DNA of 64,000 nucleotides from Oreocharis arfaki. Taxonomy: Eukaryota; Chordata; Aves; Passeriformes; Paramythiidae. The stretch's first letter is position 1; every line of letters begins with the position of its first letter. Below, piece after piece: positions 36,601-49,554 of this stretch. The DNA lies in the NCBI GenBank assembly GCA_013398015.1, contig VZRR01008077.1:1022826-1086825 (forward strand), in the 5' to 3' direction. The translations under genes were made by a program, and so were the position numbers. The notes under the pieces were generated by a model. It did not search any database, was not told where the DNA came from, and saw nothing but the letters and a program-made list of their open reading frames with translations.

Positions 36601-39600
36601 AGAAGAAATGAGGCCAAAGACATGATGTGACCAAGTATTGCCTGCTGTACTGTCCCTGGCAGTGTAAGAGGATCATCTGGCTCCTCAACCACGTTCCTGA
36701 CCATGGACAGATGCTGCAAAGGGAGCTTTTTCTGTGAGGGGCAGAGTGTTCTGTGCCATGGGGGTTCTGAAGGTTTAAGTTGATTTACATGAAAATCCAA
36801 AGGTCAGGAATTCTTCAAAGGGCCCCAGAGTGATCTTCTGAGGAAACTTTCCTGTGTCATGGATGACCACAGGCATGTGGAGACTGTGGCTGTTAGCCAT
36901 GGACTACCAAGCTGGCAGAGGCTTTGAATGTGAGATCTGGTGGTATCATTCCCACCTGGGAGAAGGCAAAGTTGTGGCTCAGAGTGTTAGCAGCAAAATC
37001 CTGCCATTGGTGGCAAAGCTGGGGCGTGGCTCGAGGTCTTCTTCCCCTCTTCCCTGCGCTACTTTGCTCTCCTTTCTCTGGGACCAAAAACGTGTTCATG
37101 AGGACTGCAGCGCAGGGCACAGTCTTGCTTTGTGCACAGAGGGAGGGAGGGAAGTCTCTATGCCAGCCTGGACCATGAGAATTCTCGCATCAGGGTTGCT
37201 TCAGAGTAAGAGCTACAGGGTGTTCTGGGTATCCTATTAGACTGCTAATCCTTGACATGCTCACCTGGGAAGTGCAAGATCCACCCTATGTTTCTGCATT
37301 TGTTGATAGCCTTTAAATCCCCTCAGAGCTGAGAAGAGGGCATGACTCCATTTCCCTTGAAGTCGAAGGAGAAGTCCTGCTATCCCCAGTAATTACAGAT
37401 CAGGTACTTCTTTGTTCTATCCCTGCAATCAGACCTTCCATCTGTTTTTCCATAACAAGCATCAACTACCTCAGAAAATCCTATCCCTACTCTTGGCAGC
37501 TGGGGTCATGCAGGACTCATTAAAGAAAGTAAATATAGGATGTGGGCATGCCTGGCAGCGACAGCTTTCTTGTGCTGCCAGCAGGCCTTCTGCCAGGTAA
37601 TGCTGAACTCCCAGTGAGAGCTTCTCAGAGCACCTTTGGGATGTGTACAGAAGAGTTCTGTGGTGAAATGAAATATTTAAAACCACTTTGGGTTGAAGCG
37701 AGGTGGGAGAGCAGCAGCCTCTTTAATCTGTGCACAGCTTTAAGACTTCCTGTGAATCATTGATGAGGAGGGAAGAGTGTTTCTAAAGCTCTGGCAGGTC
37801 ATTAAACCTGGTGATGGACTCATTAAACAGGGAGCTGCATGGAAAGCCCTGGACAAAAGTACAGGAGTATTTCACATCCACTGCCCTGTGGAGTGCCAGC
37901 AGTTTTTACCTGTGACTTTCAGGGTATTGTTGCAGGGTATTTTATTAATAAAGGCAAATATCTTAGGTCAGTGGGTCGTGTTACATAACAGAAAATGTGC
38001 AAAAAGCTTTTTGATCTGTGAGGCAAAAACATAAGAGAACACAATTGTTGGAATTCAGGACTCATGGTGTTTCTAAATATCTGATTGCATTGCATAGGGG
38101 GATTGGGTAAATCACCACTGCCAAATCTTTTGTCTGGCACCTTATTGGGCTGGGGAAGGTGAGGGAGTGTTGCAGTGTTAGTGTTCCCATGGCTTCAGTG
38201 GAAGAGAAGCAGAAAATGCCACTTTGCCAAGTGGTGTCCTCAAATCCATGTGTACTCACAGCTTCTGCTGGCCTCAGTGCCCACACCATAGGGCTCTTTG
38301 ACCTCTACTGTACCTGCAGATCTGTGCCTCAGGCTTTCTCTGACCCACCTGCAAAGACTGTACATGCTGTTCAACGGTTGGATAATTTTCTGGCCATGGC
38401 AATGACAAATGCAGTGTCAGATGATCTCTTCAAATGGTTTGAATTTTGTTCTCTTTGAAGAGAATTTTGTTTTTCAGCAAAACTGTGGTGAAGTGCTGGC
38501 CATAGACCTGAGTAAACCTGGCTTTGCTTACAGGCCCTGTTCTTCGTTTCTGATTGATAAGTACACAGACCTAGATACTTGAATGTTGTCAACTGGTATT
38601 GCCCTCTTGGCTTCAGATAGGTTTTCAGGATTTGAACAATATCTCTGATTGCTGTACATTTACATAGCTGTGTTCCAAAGCACTGTGCAAATGTCATGCA
38701 GAGGAGATGATATCCGCCTTCCTCAGGGGGATGGACATTGTCCCTCAGCTGGCAAGCAATCAGCAAGTGACCTTTTCTGCAGAATGCTGCAGCTGTCTGC
38801 CCTTGCTTGTGTAGCCCTCAGGAGAGAGTGGGAATGGATGCAAAGGAAAAGAACCTTCAACTTTGCAATGGGGAGGAGGAGCAAGAGGTTAGCAATGTGG
38901 AGGATGCTTCTGGATTGAGAGCTCTGAGTTCCTCTTCCGTCTCTTGGTCTGGAGGAAAACAAAAGGAGCTGGAGGCAGCTTAGAGGAAGGACTTGTCCGT
39001 TGTGGCAGAGATGTGGGGATTTCTCACTCAGGTGAGGCCTTAAGGCTCAGGTAAGTCCATGTATTGCCTGGAGCCATAGGTGGTGGCAGGGGGATGAAAG
39101 AGCTCCATTCCCCTTGCTGGGTGTGGTAGCTGCATCTTGCTATTTATAGCTTCTTCTTAAACTTATGTTGCGACATCTTATTTCTAAATGCAATTGCTTC
39201 TGGCAGTGTAGAGAGCTGATGCTACTTAATATTGCTTAGGAATTCGGAAGAGGAAGTGGAGAAGAATTAAATATGAAGTTCTGCTGCTGCTGCACATAAA
39301 GCTATCAAATATGGTCTAGTTTTGTCCTCAACTAAACAGTAATTGAGTTGTTCCTTTTGCTTTTTCTTTTTTGTTCATTGCTTGAAACAAGTAAGCTCTC
39401 CCTTAAATGAGCCATTTCCAGAAATCCTGTAAACAGTGTGCTCATTGGAGGTGGGAAGAGGGGTATGTGTGAGGGTTTGGGAATGCACAATTGGGTATAA
39501 GGAGTGCAGTGGGAAAGAACAAATGAATTCTGACACTGTAAGTGAAGATTAAGCAGTGAAGAGAGTGCAGCTTCAGCTGGCAGTCATTGCATGAACAGCT

Positions 39601-40000
39601 TGGGTATTTCAATAATCAGTTTAAAGTTGAGTTTATCAGGCTTTTCAAGGTGTGTGGTTGTAGCTCAAAGCCATTGAAAGTCAAGAGAGATTATGACAGT
39701 GTGAAGTAAAAATGCATTAATGAGCTCTCTTCCATCCGTGTGAGGAGGAGACAGAGATGGTGTTGTCAGGAGCAGTTTTCTGTTGCTTGTGACCCTTAAC
39801 TCCTGTTCTCAACTAGGAGCAGAGAATCTTGTTTATCTGTAGAGAGCTCTGACACCACCCGAAGCTGAACCACCTCTGGGCTCTCCTAGTAGTCTGTAGC
39901 TCTCCAGTCCCGTGAAAGCATCTATTTTCTTTCCCCTCTAGTTGAACAAAGTGGCCTGCAGTGGACAGAGAGACACAAGAGCTCATCCTTGCCCAGATGT
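27617..40000. other. unique non-coding DNA, no gene recognised
   Basis: About 12 kb without a recognisable exon, RNA gene or clear repeat. Weak points include: a strong donor GGAAAG|GTAAGT at 27783 and another CTCAG|GTAAGT at 39051, neither with a matching upstream acceptor; a pure-pyrimidine acceptor CTCTTCTAG ending at 32166 with 22 open codons and no donor; a short duplicated AGGCTGTGTCC at about 28942-28964; and CTG runs of 4 at about 28203 and 39281. An AT-rich motif-dense patch lies at 32300-32440. Open frames reach 174 codons (- strand 28584-29108) without any domain. Confidence 0.45.
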
Positions 40001-43000
40001 GCTCTGGCTGATGAATGTCACTCCCTCTTAAGTCAGTGGGGCTGCAGGGCATGGCCCATGTGGCTGTGCTGTCCTGGCCATCAGATAGAAATCTGCACAA
40101 CCTTCTTGTTTCAGTGGGGTTAGACTACTGCATTGTGAGTTTTTCAGTACTTCTCCTTGGGCCAGTCCATAGGCAATTGCCTTGAGAAGAACAGGCTCCC
40201 CTGGGAATCTCTGCCTGGGGATACCCAGAGGCTGTGCTGTCTGTGGCACTCCGCTGCCTGTAATTACAGGCGGCAACTCCGTTAGATGCTGCACTAAGAA
40301 ATTAATCCTTATTTCCTACTTAATAAAAAACATCTTGTTAGAACAGTTTGTTCCATTTTGGTGCTCTGTGGTGTGATCCCTCTCTGTGATTTCCAGCCCT
40401 CAGACTAGAAGTGATCCTGTCCCATTTGATTTCTCCAGTGTGTAGCCAGTCTTCAGCTGAGATTTTTGGCATCCAGCAAAGGGCAGCCTTGACCTTGACT
40501 GCAGTCAGCTGTCCCACAGGCAATTACTGCAGCTGCTCTCCATTTCAGCACATGGGGAGGCTGAGACTTGACCTAGAGGGAGGAGCGGTGCTTTGATATC
40601 CAGCTTCTGCCATGGCTGGATGTAGTAATGGTGTCAATGTGGAACATGCTTGCCTGGGAGGGTTTTTTGTGTTCATACTTGCCTTTTTACTCTGTACCAG
40701 AGGCTGGCCTGATCCTTCTGCTAGGCAGGTAAAGGTGTATTTGAAGAACACCTCTTACTGAGACAGGAGTGAACAGCCAGCCAATCTTCCATCCCATTAT
40801 GTCATGAAAGAAGAAAAATGTATGTGTTATATTTCCCCTCTGGAATGACTTTGGTGCACTTGGTGTTATTCCATAATAATCTGGGTCTTTTTGTCTCACT
40901 ACTTTCAGCAGATCAATGTAGCAGTCTGAGTTTTCAAATCTAGTGGGACAGCAGAACATAAAGACAGGTGGAAGGGAAGTTCAGGGGGGAGGGAAAAATC
41001 CCAAAAGAAGCTACCACTTTTTCCTGAATCTGAAGGACTAGAAGAAAATGCATTTGAAAAGGATGAAATTACTCAATATAGTTTATGTGGCTAGAGGATA
41101 AGGAAGGATGCATGTGCACTTGCTGAATGTATGCTGGGGAATGGCCTACAAAAGGTTGCTAAGAGCAGAAACATAAAATTAAGGAAAAGGGAAACTGTAA
41201 GCTGGAAAGAATAGAAATTGTCCTGAAGAGAGATATTTAACAAGCTGTGGGTAATTTCCTCAAGGGACTGGATAAACTCTCCACTGCTGTTTTTTTTTTT
41301 TCTTTAAAGTAAACTGGGCAAAACAGTAAGAAATATGCTCTAGGAACTAATCTGTCAATTTGATGGATTAATGACCTAATTGGTCCTTTGGTTTCCTTCC
41401 ATCTCCCATGCCTACTGTTCTGTGAGCAGCAGCTTCTAGTCATTAGGAATAAACTAGGTGAAAGGAATATGTTACTGGAAATACTCATTTACTTTCAGTG
41501 ATTTGGTCATTTTCCAGACCTCTTGGCCATGATAAAGCCTTGGTGGTGTAGGAGGTAGAATGGGTGTGGGGCTCAGAGGCTGCCAAACTAAAACTTGCTT
41601 TTTGCTTTCCCTATAAGGCCTTGAGTTGTTTCTGTCTCTTGGATAGGATGTTTTTCTGACACCTGGCTATTCTTTCCAAACCATGGCAATTCATTGTCCC
41701 TTCTACGTCTGTGGGCTGTTCTGTGCCACCTTGCCCTCTCTGCAGGTTCCTTGGAGCTTCTCCAGGGTACAAATAGGCAGACAGATGGTTTTTGCACCAC
41801 ATCTCGTGGGTCTGGGCTATCTGGTGAGGCAAACCAGATGGGAAGCTTTGAAAACATCCTTTTCCCTTCCCCATGTGTTTTCCACCTTCCAAGTTTCCTG
41901 TGCTGCCTAACTTCCCAAATGTCCCACATGGAAATCGGATGCATCATCAGGGGAAGAGGGAGGGCATGATGGCTGTGTTTTGGTATTCTTGTTCCCGGAA
42001 AGCACTTCCTGTGCATTGGAGGAAACTTCAGGATGGTCAAGATACTCGAGAGGCCAGAACCTGCTGGTTCATTGAGAGAACATCAAGGTGGTTGGGGGTG
42101 AGCACAGCAAGACACGCAGCTGTGACTTCTACCTACCTCATTTCATCCCAGGAACAATGAAGATGTATTTTTTCCTTCCTATTCTCCCAGACTGTTTACT
42201 CTTTCCTTTGTATTTTTCTGTATCATTTAGGACATGTGGGCCATGGCGCTATCTAATGCGCTGTACACTCAGGATTTCAAGTCCCGAGAAAACTGTCTTG
42301 CTGTAGCTCCCTTGTCATCTCTTTCCCTTTGTACATCTGCTGGTAAAACAACCTGGCAATAGATGAAACTTTAAATACATTAGGCATTCATTTACATTTG
42401 AAGAGGGAAATAAAATATGCATGACTCACCATAATTCAGATTCACAGACTGTTTCCAGATTACGTTTCTGCAATCAAAATTTGACTTTTTAAAACAGTTT
42501 TAATGACTGTAGGCGGTGGTATTTTTTTTTCTTTTTTTTAAAGGTTTAAATGATGGTGTTCTCAGGGCATTCAATGAACACTTCCTCATTTGATAGAGGT
42601 GATCTCTGTATTTAAGGATTTCTTTTCAGGATCTTCAGGTCTAGTGAGCTGTGAGCATCACCAGTCCCTCTAACCTGGGGTGGGGTTGCACAGACTGAGC
42701 CTTGGTTGGAATTGGTCCCAGTATTGTTTATGTTCCTGAACTCAGCTCAGTCCTAGCCTTTCTCTTACCTTATTTTCAATGGCTTCTTTTCTCAAACTGC
42801 TTACAGGTGTCTGTTCCCTTGGAATGCAGACTCCATTTACTGCTTTTAAATTGGCCAGAACAACCTTGGCAAATGCCACTTGAAGCTGCAGCTCCTATAA
42901 CCCCCTTATATTTTATCTTTCATTATTTCAGTGTTTACATTATTTGGTGATGTTCAGTATAACCCAATTGTAAATTACCAGGAGGAAATGGCAGTGGAGT

Positions 43001-45869
43001 GGAACCACCGACCCTCTGTCTATAGTTCAGGCTAATCTTAAAATCACTGCTATAAAGAGCACAAACCTTACACTGAAAGGAGATTTCTGCAGACTGTATC
43101 CTTAGCTTTCTCAGTGCAGTGCAGTGCAGGATTTCTGCATGTATGGGAAGGGATGTGATTGCACATGTGAAGACTCGTGCAGATCTTGGAGTCCTTTGAG
43201 AGAAGCAGTAGTGAAGTTTTATGTAGTGAAGACGTACTGGAGGGAAATGAAACTGGTGAAGGAGTGATCTGTTAATATCAAATGCCAGAAGATTAGAAGA
43301 ATAAGTGTCTTCTAAAAATAAAAAAAAAAGGACTAGAGTCACTTGAAGGGGAGTGGCCACTGTGCTGTGTCTGTTCCCTTTGGCACCTTGCACTTAATGA
43401 ATGCCCTTGGAATAGCAGCTCTGCTACTGAACTGAAGTGAGTTGGGCACCATGCTGGTTAGTTTTGTGTGCCCTGTGGACAGAGAATGAAAATGCTAATG
43501 CATGATTTATGTGTCAAACTACACAGCTACAGTGCACCTGTGGAACAGAGACTGCATCTCTCCAGGGTACAGTGCTTCTCACCCTGACTCCTGTGCTTTA
43601 CTGAGGTGGTTCCAGCTGTTCCTTCTGGAAGGGGAAGCATCCTGTTTGATGCTAGAGAAGAGGGAGGAAAAACTCCCTGTGCTCAGCAGGGAGTGACCAG
43701 CAACCAGGATGCCACATAATCAGTCATGGGTGTCCCTGAGCTGAGAGTACCTGCTGAACTGGGAATCCAGGGAGGGGACAGAAACAGTCTCTCTAGGCAA
43801 GTTTATAGCAACCATTTCCTCAGTAATGTGAATATGGCAATTATGGAGTTCATATTTTCTCTCAGAATCTTATACCATGTTTCTGGGTTTCTCTTCTGGA
43901 TTCTGCTAAGGCCTGACTGAGCAGGGACAAGGAAGAGGACATGTAAAGAGGCTAAATCGGTACAATGAGCCAAAGAGAGGTGGGACAGTTTGACTTGAAA
44001 GTCAGATCATTTTTCTTTTCCTGGCTTTTGTACTTAGCTGTTCTCACTAGCAGCCGAAGGCTGATCTTTTGTTCTGGAGTTGGCCTCTATTCTGACTTTG
44101 TCTCCCACTTCGGGGTCTGTGTGTGGGTGCTGCCTCATGGAATTGTTTCTGGGATGTTGCCAGTTGTGGGCTGAGTCTTCAAGCTATGTAGATTTGTGGT
44201 GCAGGGGCAATAGTATATGAGATATGAGCACATGGTGTAGTACCATATGGACAATGGCTATTTATTAATATTCCCTATTCTCTGGCTGCCATTTGGCAAA
44301 CAGAACAGCTGGAATGCCTTATAAAGGAATTCAAATGACTTCTTGGAATGGAGGCATTCACTTGTTCTGTAAAGATTTTGTAGAAGGCACATTACCTACA
44401 AGGGTATGCTGTTTTCCACAGATCCTTATCTCTTGGAGTTTTATTTCTGTTGTTGATTCATGTGAGGCTTAGGGAAGCCATGTGTAACCCAGCAGGTGGT
44501 TGTCAACTTTATCATGCTAGCAAGGTGTGGCAGCAGGATAAAAGTCAAGGATTATCTTCTCTATTGATTTAATGTAACCTCTGTTCAGCAGAGGGCACAG
44601 TTAAATGCAGATATACAGCTCTTCTTGGCTGTGTGGTCCTTCTATCCCCTAACATGGGTGATAGCGAATAGGAATATAAATCCTAACTGCCAGGGTGCTT
44701 CCTCTTCTGGACCTGTGCCATCGTGTCATATTCTTAAACGTTCTTTTGTGTCTCAGTTAGAAATCCCGGCTTTGGGAGTTTCTTTCACTGGTAAATGAAG
44801 AGATTGCAGGAGAAGGGAATACCTACAAAATGTCCTTTTTTTGTGTCATGAGATGTTATCTGCTGTGCTCACTCATCACCCGAGGTTAAGTGGTAGACTT
44901 GCTCCCGTCATGGGACAGAACTGAGCAGAGCTTTTTAATCAAGCAGATGATCTTGGTATCAGTGGTGGGATGTGACATTTTGAAGCTCCTCAGTTTTATT
45001 TCCTAATGCCCTTATCATGTCTGTCCCTGCAAAAGAGTGTGTTTGGAACTGGCACAGTGCTTTTCATGATCTTAAGTGTGCCTATTAAAACAAAAAAAGG
45101 CCATATTGAAATCCAGTTTCTCCTTGCAGGTCTTGAGCAATTTTGTAAGATATAATAAGATGAGCAATCTGGTTCTGGCAGTGAAAAGAACAGATGCCAA
45201 GCTATAATTTCCCTTACCAGAAAATGCTGTGGAGTCACTTTGTGTTGTAGAAAGAAGAATCTGTGTTATTAATAGAGGACAGTTAAGACTTGGAGTCCTA
45301 AGGGCACACACTTCATCTGGTCTGAGCCATATGGAGGATGGTAGGCAGGGACACACCCTGGCCAGCCAGGAGACAGATTACATCTTGGAGCATGAGAGGT
45401 TGTCTATACCTTGACTTAGCAGCAGAAACTGCTGGGTTACACATCTGATAACACCAAAGGGGTTGTGTTTCTGACAGTAGGAACTGTTTCTGTGTGTTTT
45501 TTGAAGGCCAGCCTCCATGGAAGATGGCAGAGCAAAGCTGGCATTACCCAATTGCACTGAGCAATGCAGATATAACATTGGTAACTGTGAGGCCCTTTTC
45601 ACACTTCTCAGATGAACAGATTCAAGGAATTGGCAAAAAAATAAAAAGTCTTAAGAATGCTGAAATTTGCCTTCGTGAATATGTACTTTTTCTTATCTCC
45701 AGAAATATTCTGGGTGTGTTGTCATCCCCCCCTCCTTGCCAAGGTCAGACACCAACAAGCTTCCGGAAAAATACATCTGCCCACTTGTCCCATGGACACA
45801 GATGTGCAGCACTGGTGGTTGTTGCTGAGTCACAGGGGTAATTTCACACCTGAATTTACTACATTTTAA
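40001..45869. other. unique non-coding DNA, nothing recognised
   Basis: Mixed to AT-rich sequence, with open frames up to 152 codons and no recognised domains. A T run of 12 lies near 41290 and an A-rich run near 43318-43330. No dispersed repeat recognised. Confidence 0.45.
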
Positions 45870-46640
45870 TATCCCTGGGCTAGCAAGCCCTGACTTGTTT
45901 AAGTAGTTTGCAACTTGTTCCCTATTCTGTCCAGCTCTCTTCTTATTATGATTGTGTTAGGTGTTGGGTCACAACTAACCTGTTTTTCTGCAGGCTGTTG
46001 CAGGGATAACATTGCACTCTCAGCATCATCAGATTTGTTCATCTCCATTAACTGATGGGCTTATGCTTTTCTTTCCTCTCTTCTTTTAATGTATTTATAG
46101 AGCCTCCTTTGTTGCCTTTATGTCCTTGTTAGTTGTAATTCAACTTGTGCCTTAGCCTTTCTGATTTATCCCTGCATGCTTACGCTAGTCCTTTATACTT
46201 TGAGTTGCTTGTCCTTGTTCCCACTTTCTATGCAGTTGCTTTTTGATTGTTCAGCCTTTAAAGTGCTCCTAATGTAACCATATTGGTTTCAAGCTATGTT
46301 CACTAGCTTTGCTCTGTACCAGGATAGGCTGCTATTGTGCTTATTGTGCAGTCCCTTTCAGCACTACCACATCCCCTGCATTCCTCCCTACCTTAGATAA
46401 TCTTCCCAAGAGACCATCCCTCACAGTTCTGATTGTGTTCAAGTCTGATGTTTTTTTTTCTTGTCCACATTATGTCCTCATTCTCCTCGTTCTCCTTTCC
46501 CTTCCTCTGCTGTCTTATGATCACTTTCATCCACATTGCTTTCCACCTTTCAGTCCTTAACAGTTTCTCCTTATTGAAATCAAGTCTAAATTCCCACTAC
46601 TTACTGTAGTTTACCTCAGCTTTTAAAACAAAGACTTGTC
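45870..46640 (-). other. pyrimidine-biased stretch, possible decayed element on the - strand
   Basis: Across about 750 bp the + strand is markedly T/C-rich (CCTTTGTTGCC, CTTGTCC, TTCTCC and similar words recur), so the - strand is A/G-rich. Sustained strand bias of this kind, without simple periodicity, often marks old retroelement sequence or an unspliced transcribed strand. I do not recognise a family. A 70-codon - strand frame follows at 46656-46868 with no domain. It lies about 0.6 kb upstream of a CR1 3' end on the opposite strand. Confidence 0.3.
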
Positions 46641-47234
46641 ATGATCACAAAGAACTTAGACTGTTTCATACTGTGCTGTTTTCAGTAACCAATATCCTCC
46701 AGAGAATGTGATATTTCTGCTATTTACCAGAAAATACTCATCCCCTTGCTTCTCTCTGGATAATTCTCTTCCCACTTTTTCTCGAACAAGAGATCTGGAA
46801 TAGGGCCTGACATGTCTCCTGTTTCTGAGTTTCAAGCAAGCGTTACTGCCACAAAGTGCAGCACCCATTCCCTTTTTCTGTTGTTATTCCTCCAAATATG
46901 TGCATTTATAGCCTCTCTTTATTTTTTTTTCTGTGTTCTTATTTCTTATAACATCATTTGAAGTAGGCAGAAATTCTGAAGTTAGAGACCAAGTAAGTAA
47001 AATCAGAATAGGAACCTTTATAATTACAACCAGAAATTGTTTTTTCCTTCACGGTTGGCTTTGAGCTACTGTGAAACATTGCTGCTTATTGTTGGGATCC
47101 AATACAAAAGCTGGTAAACAAAAGCTGGTGTATTACAGCTTTGCTTTAAATGCTGTCTGCCCCTCTCCTTAACAGGCTGTATCAGAGAATGTATTTACTG
47201 TGTCATTTGAGGCCTCTCCTCTGATACTACTCAC
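46641..47234. other. unique AT-rich DNA, nothing recognised
   Basis: No repeat or exon recognised apart from the 70-codon - strand frame at 46656-46868. Confidence 0.5.
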
Positions 47235-47495
47235 AAATGGTAGGATGAGAAGAAGCAGCCGTAGGCTGCACAGGTGAAGTTTAGATTGGATATTAGGAAA
47301 AATTTCTTCACAGAAAGGGTATGGAGCACTGGAAAAGGCTGCCCAGGAAAATGGTTCACCAGTCTGAGGTGTTTGGAAGACATGAAGATGTGGTGCTTAG
47401 GAATGTGGTTTGGTGGTGGACTTGACAGTGTTAGTTTTGCAAGTGGGTTTAATCTTAAAGGTCTTTTCCAACCTAAATGATCCTGTGCTTCTACT
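47235..47495 (+). mobile_element. CR1 LINE 3' end, + strand, severely truncated
   Basis: About 260 bp matching the 3' terminal part of an avian CR1. Visible landmarks are TTTAGATTGGATATTAGG (47280-47297), TTTCTTCACAGAAAGGG just after it, GGCTGCCCAGG near 47338, and AGGTCTTTTCCAACCTAAAT near 47459-47478, ending in degenerate copies of the 8-bp 3' tip. It belongs to a different subfamily from the 3.3-kb copy, whose 3' end uses GGGTCCCTTCCAACTC. Untranslated; the 68-103 codon frames over it are incidental. Confidence 0.92.
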
Positions 47496-49259
47496 TGTTT
47501 CTTCAGAGCAGAGTTACCTGGCCAGCTAATTCTGGGAATCAAGAGACCACATCAATTCTCATTTGTCTGTCCTTTACAGGATCTGCAGTCTGGCCTTTCA
47601 TGGCTTCCTGTTAAAATAGTCACTCCCTTTCCCAGAGAAGGTGTATTTGCAAGCTTGGCTGATCTCAGGTGATGTGGGTGCCACTGATTTAATAGCAGGA
47701 ACAGGTAAATGTGGACGGAAAGGAGGACAAGCATTTTCAGTAGAACTGATGCATAGTTAAATGAAGAAACAGTACAGATGCAGAACAATATTTTTTATTG
47801 GACTTACAAACCTCTGCAGTATTTGATATATCCATAAGTGCTATCCACCATCATTGGACCTATTAGCTTGATCCCATTACTTTTGAAAGCCCCTTTTTTG
47901 TTTTTCTTTTTTTCTTTTTTTTCCCTGGTGGCTGAGGCTGGAAGTATTAACTCATTATATCAGATGCTGCTTCAGTCTCGCTGACTTAGAATGGTTTCCA
48001 AGAAGCTGTTTGCCTAAAGTGAGAAAGAGAAATGATTCCATTATAAGAAGCTTAAGAGATCATTTGCCTTTCATGTCAGTTGATTGATTCAGCTAGTGCA
48101 GATCACAGATGGGCAAATGATTTGAGTACCAGCTGAGCTGGGATAGGAGTGCTAGGTTCAAGTTTCGACTCTGCTCTAGAGTTAATCCGTTGCCAAAATC
48201 AGAGGTGTTCAGAAGCCTAACTCTGAAGAGGGGTTAGAGATGCAAGTGTTTGATTCTGGTATCACAATCTCTGAAGTCCCCTCTTGCTGAAGGCATATGT
48301 AGATACCTTTCTCTTGTGTCTGGAGTCTGACAACTCTAGAGGTTCTTTAGTAACAAATGGCTGGGACACAGCATGTCTAGAGAAGAAAACTCATGACAGG
48401 TACAGGTTAGCAACTAATGGAATAAATTAGCCTCCAAAGCTCATGTGAATGCCCTCATTCACGCATAAAGCGGCCTTAGGTTAGAGGAATGAATGACAGG
48501 GCTTTAAAACTTCCAGGGCAATGATAGCCATTTGGGAGTGAAAGGAGCTCTAATTCATGTGTGCTGCCACCATGCCACTTGCTAATCTACCTCATCTTTT
48601 CCGAGCATTCTCATGATGAAATGACCCACGGTTAAATCTCTTAGGCAATTATATGATCATAATCCCAAGAGCAAGGTTTCTTTCACAAAGACCAATGGCA
48701 ACAAATGCAAAACCTGTTCTCCACTATTGTAACTGCTGTCAATATTTCCTGTCTCTGGCAGCATTCTTGCCTGACATCTCATTCCCTCCAGCTGTGCTAT
48801 TCAACCATCTGTGCCAAGTTTCAAAGAATTCTTTGCATCCTGCTGTATCTGTTTGTCTTTTCCACACAGACACATTTTGATGCTCAGGCCCTGTCTCACA
48901 GGGGCATCCTGGTGATGTCACATACCAAGGCAGACAGCTGCAGCAGTGGGTTGTGTAGATGTTGAGTTGAGGAGCAAGGCCTGTATATTGGACTGCTCCC
49001 AGGGAAAAAATAGCAGTGAATTGGTCTTCGTATTCTCTTTTGCACCTTGGTAGTTTTTCACCTACACATGAACCAACAGATCAGCATTGAGCTCTGAAGG
49101 AAATAATTTGTTCCCTGTATTATCACGTGAAGTATAAGCCTGCTTCTGTGTGCAACAGGATAACCATCTGTCCTGGGGTCTTTAACCTCTAGACCTGACA
49201 GCACAAGGGCAAGACAGAAAAGCCTTCCTGTTATAGCACAGGGATCAGAGGAGGCCCGT

Positions 49260-49353
49260 GTAATTACTAGCCATTAAATAAAGTATGCCCCTAAGTCTTC
49301 AAATGCCAAGGCACATGTGTAATTAGCTGATAAATTGCAAATGAGTAATTAGC
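49260..49353. promoter_or_regulatory. cluster of three GTAATTA homeodomain-type sites
   Basis: GTAATTAC at 49260-49267 and two identical GTAATTAGC words at 49319-49327 and 49345-49353 occur within 94 bp, together with ATTAAATA and an octamer-like TTGCAAAT. The density is well above the surrounding sequence. Binding and function are inferred. Confidence 0.3.
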
Positions 49354-49411
49354 CAGCAGCAAAAGCCAGAGGAGCAGAGGGACACTATTCACCTTCCCTT
49401 TCTTCTTGCAG

Positions 49412-49554
49412 GAAAGAGCACCATGAACATTGCTTACTCTAGTGAAAAGTTGGTTATTGGGTTAAATGGCATGAGGACTGTCAGAATTGGGACACAGCAC
49501 TTCACAGGATGCCTGCCCCCAAGATTTGCTATCTTATGGACCACTGGTGTTATC
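49412..49554 (+). other. candidate terminal exon with ATG in good context
   Basis: The acceptor CTTTCTTCTTGCAG ends at 49411. Eleven bases later an ATG at 49423 in the context GAGCACCATGA opens a 43-codon frame (beginning MNIAYSSEKLVIGLNG) that ends at a TAA about 49554. No donor of quality and no recognised protein. Listed because the acceptor, Kozak context and frame coincide just after the TAATTA cluster. Confidence 0.12.

Noticed and set aside
38640..38780. Faint L2/MIR-like words (AAAGCACTGTGCAAATG)
   Set aside because: Too short and the order is not consistent with the consensus.
48120..48200. GGTTCAAG...CGACTCTGCTC resembling a tRNA T-arm or MIR 5' part
   Set aside because: No cloverleaf can be assembled, and the match to MIR is limited to about 25 bp.
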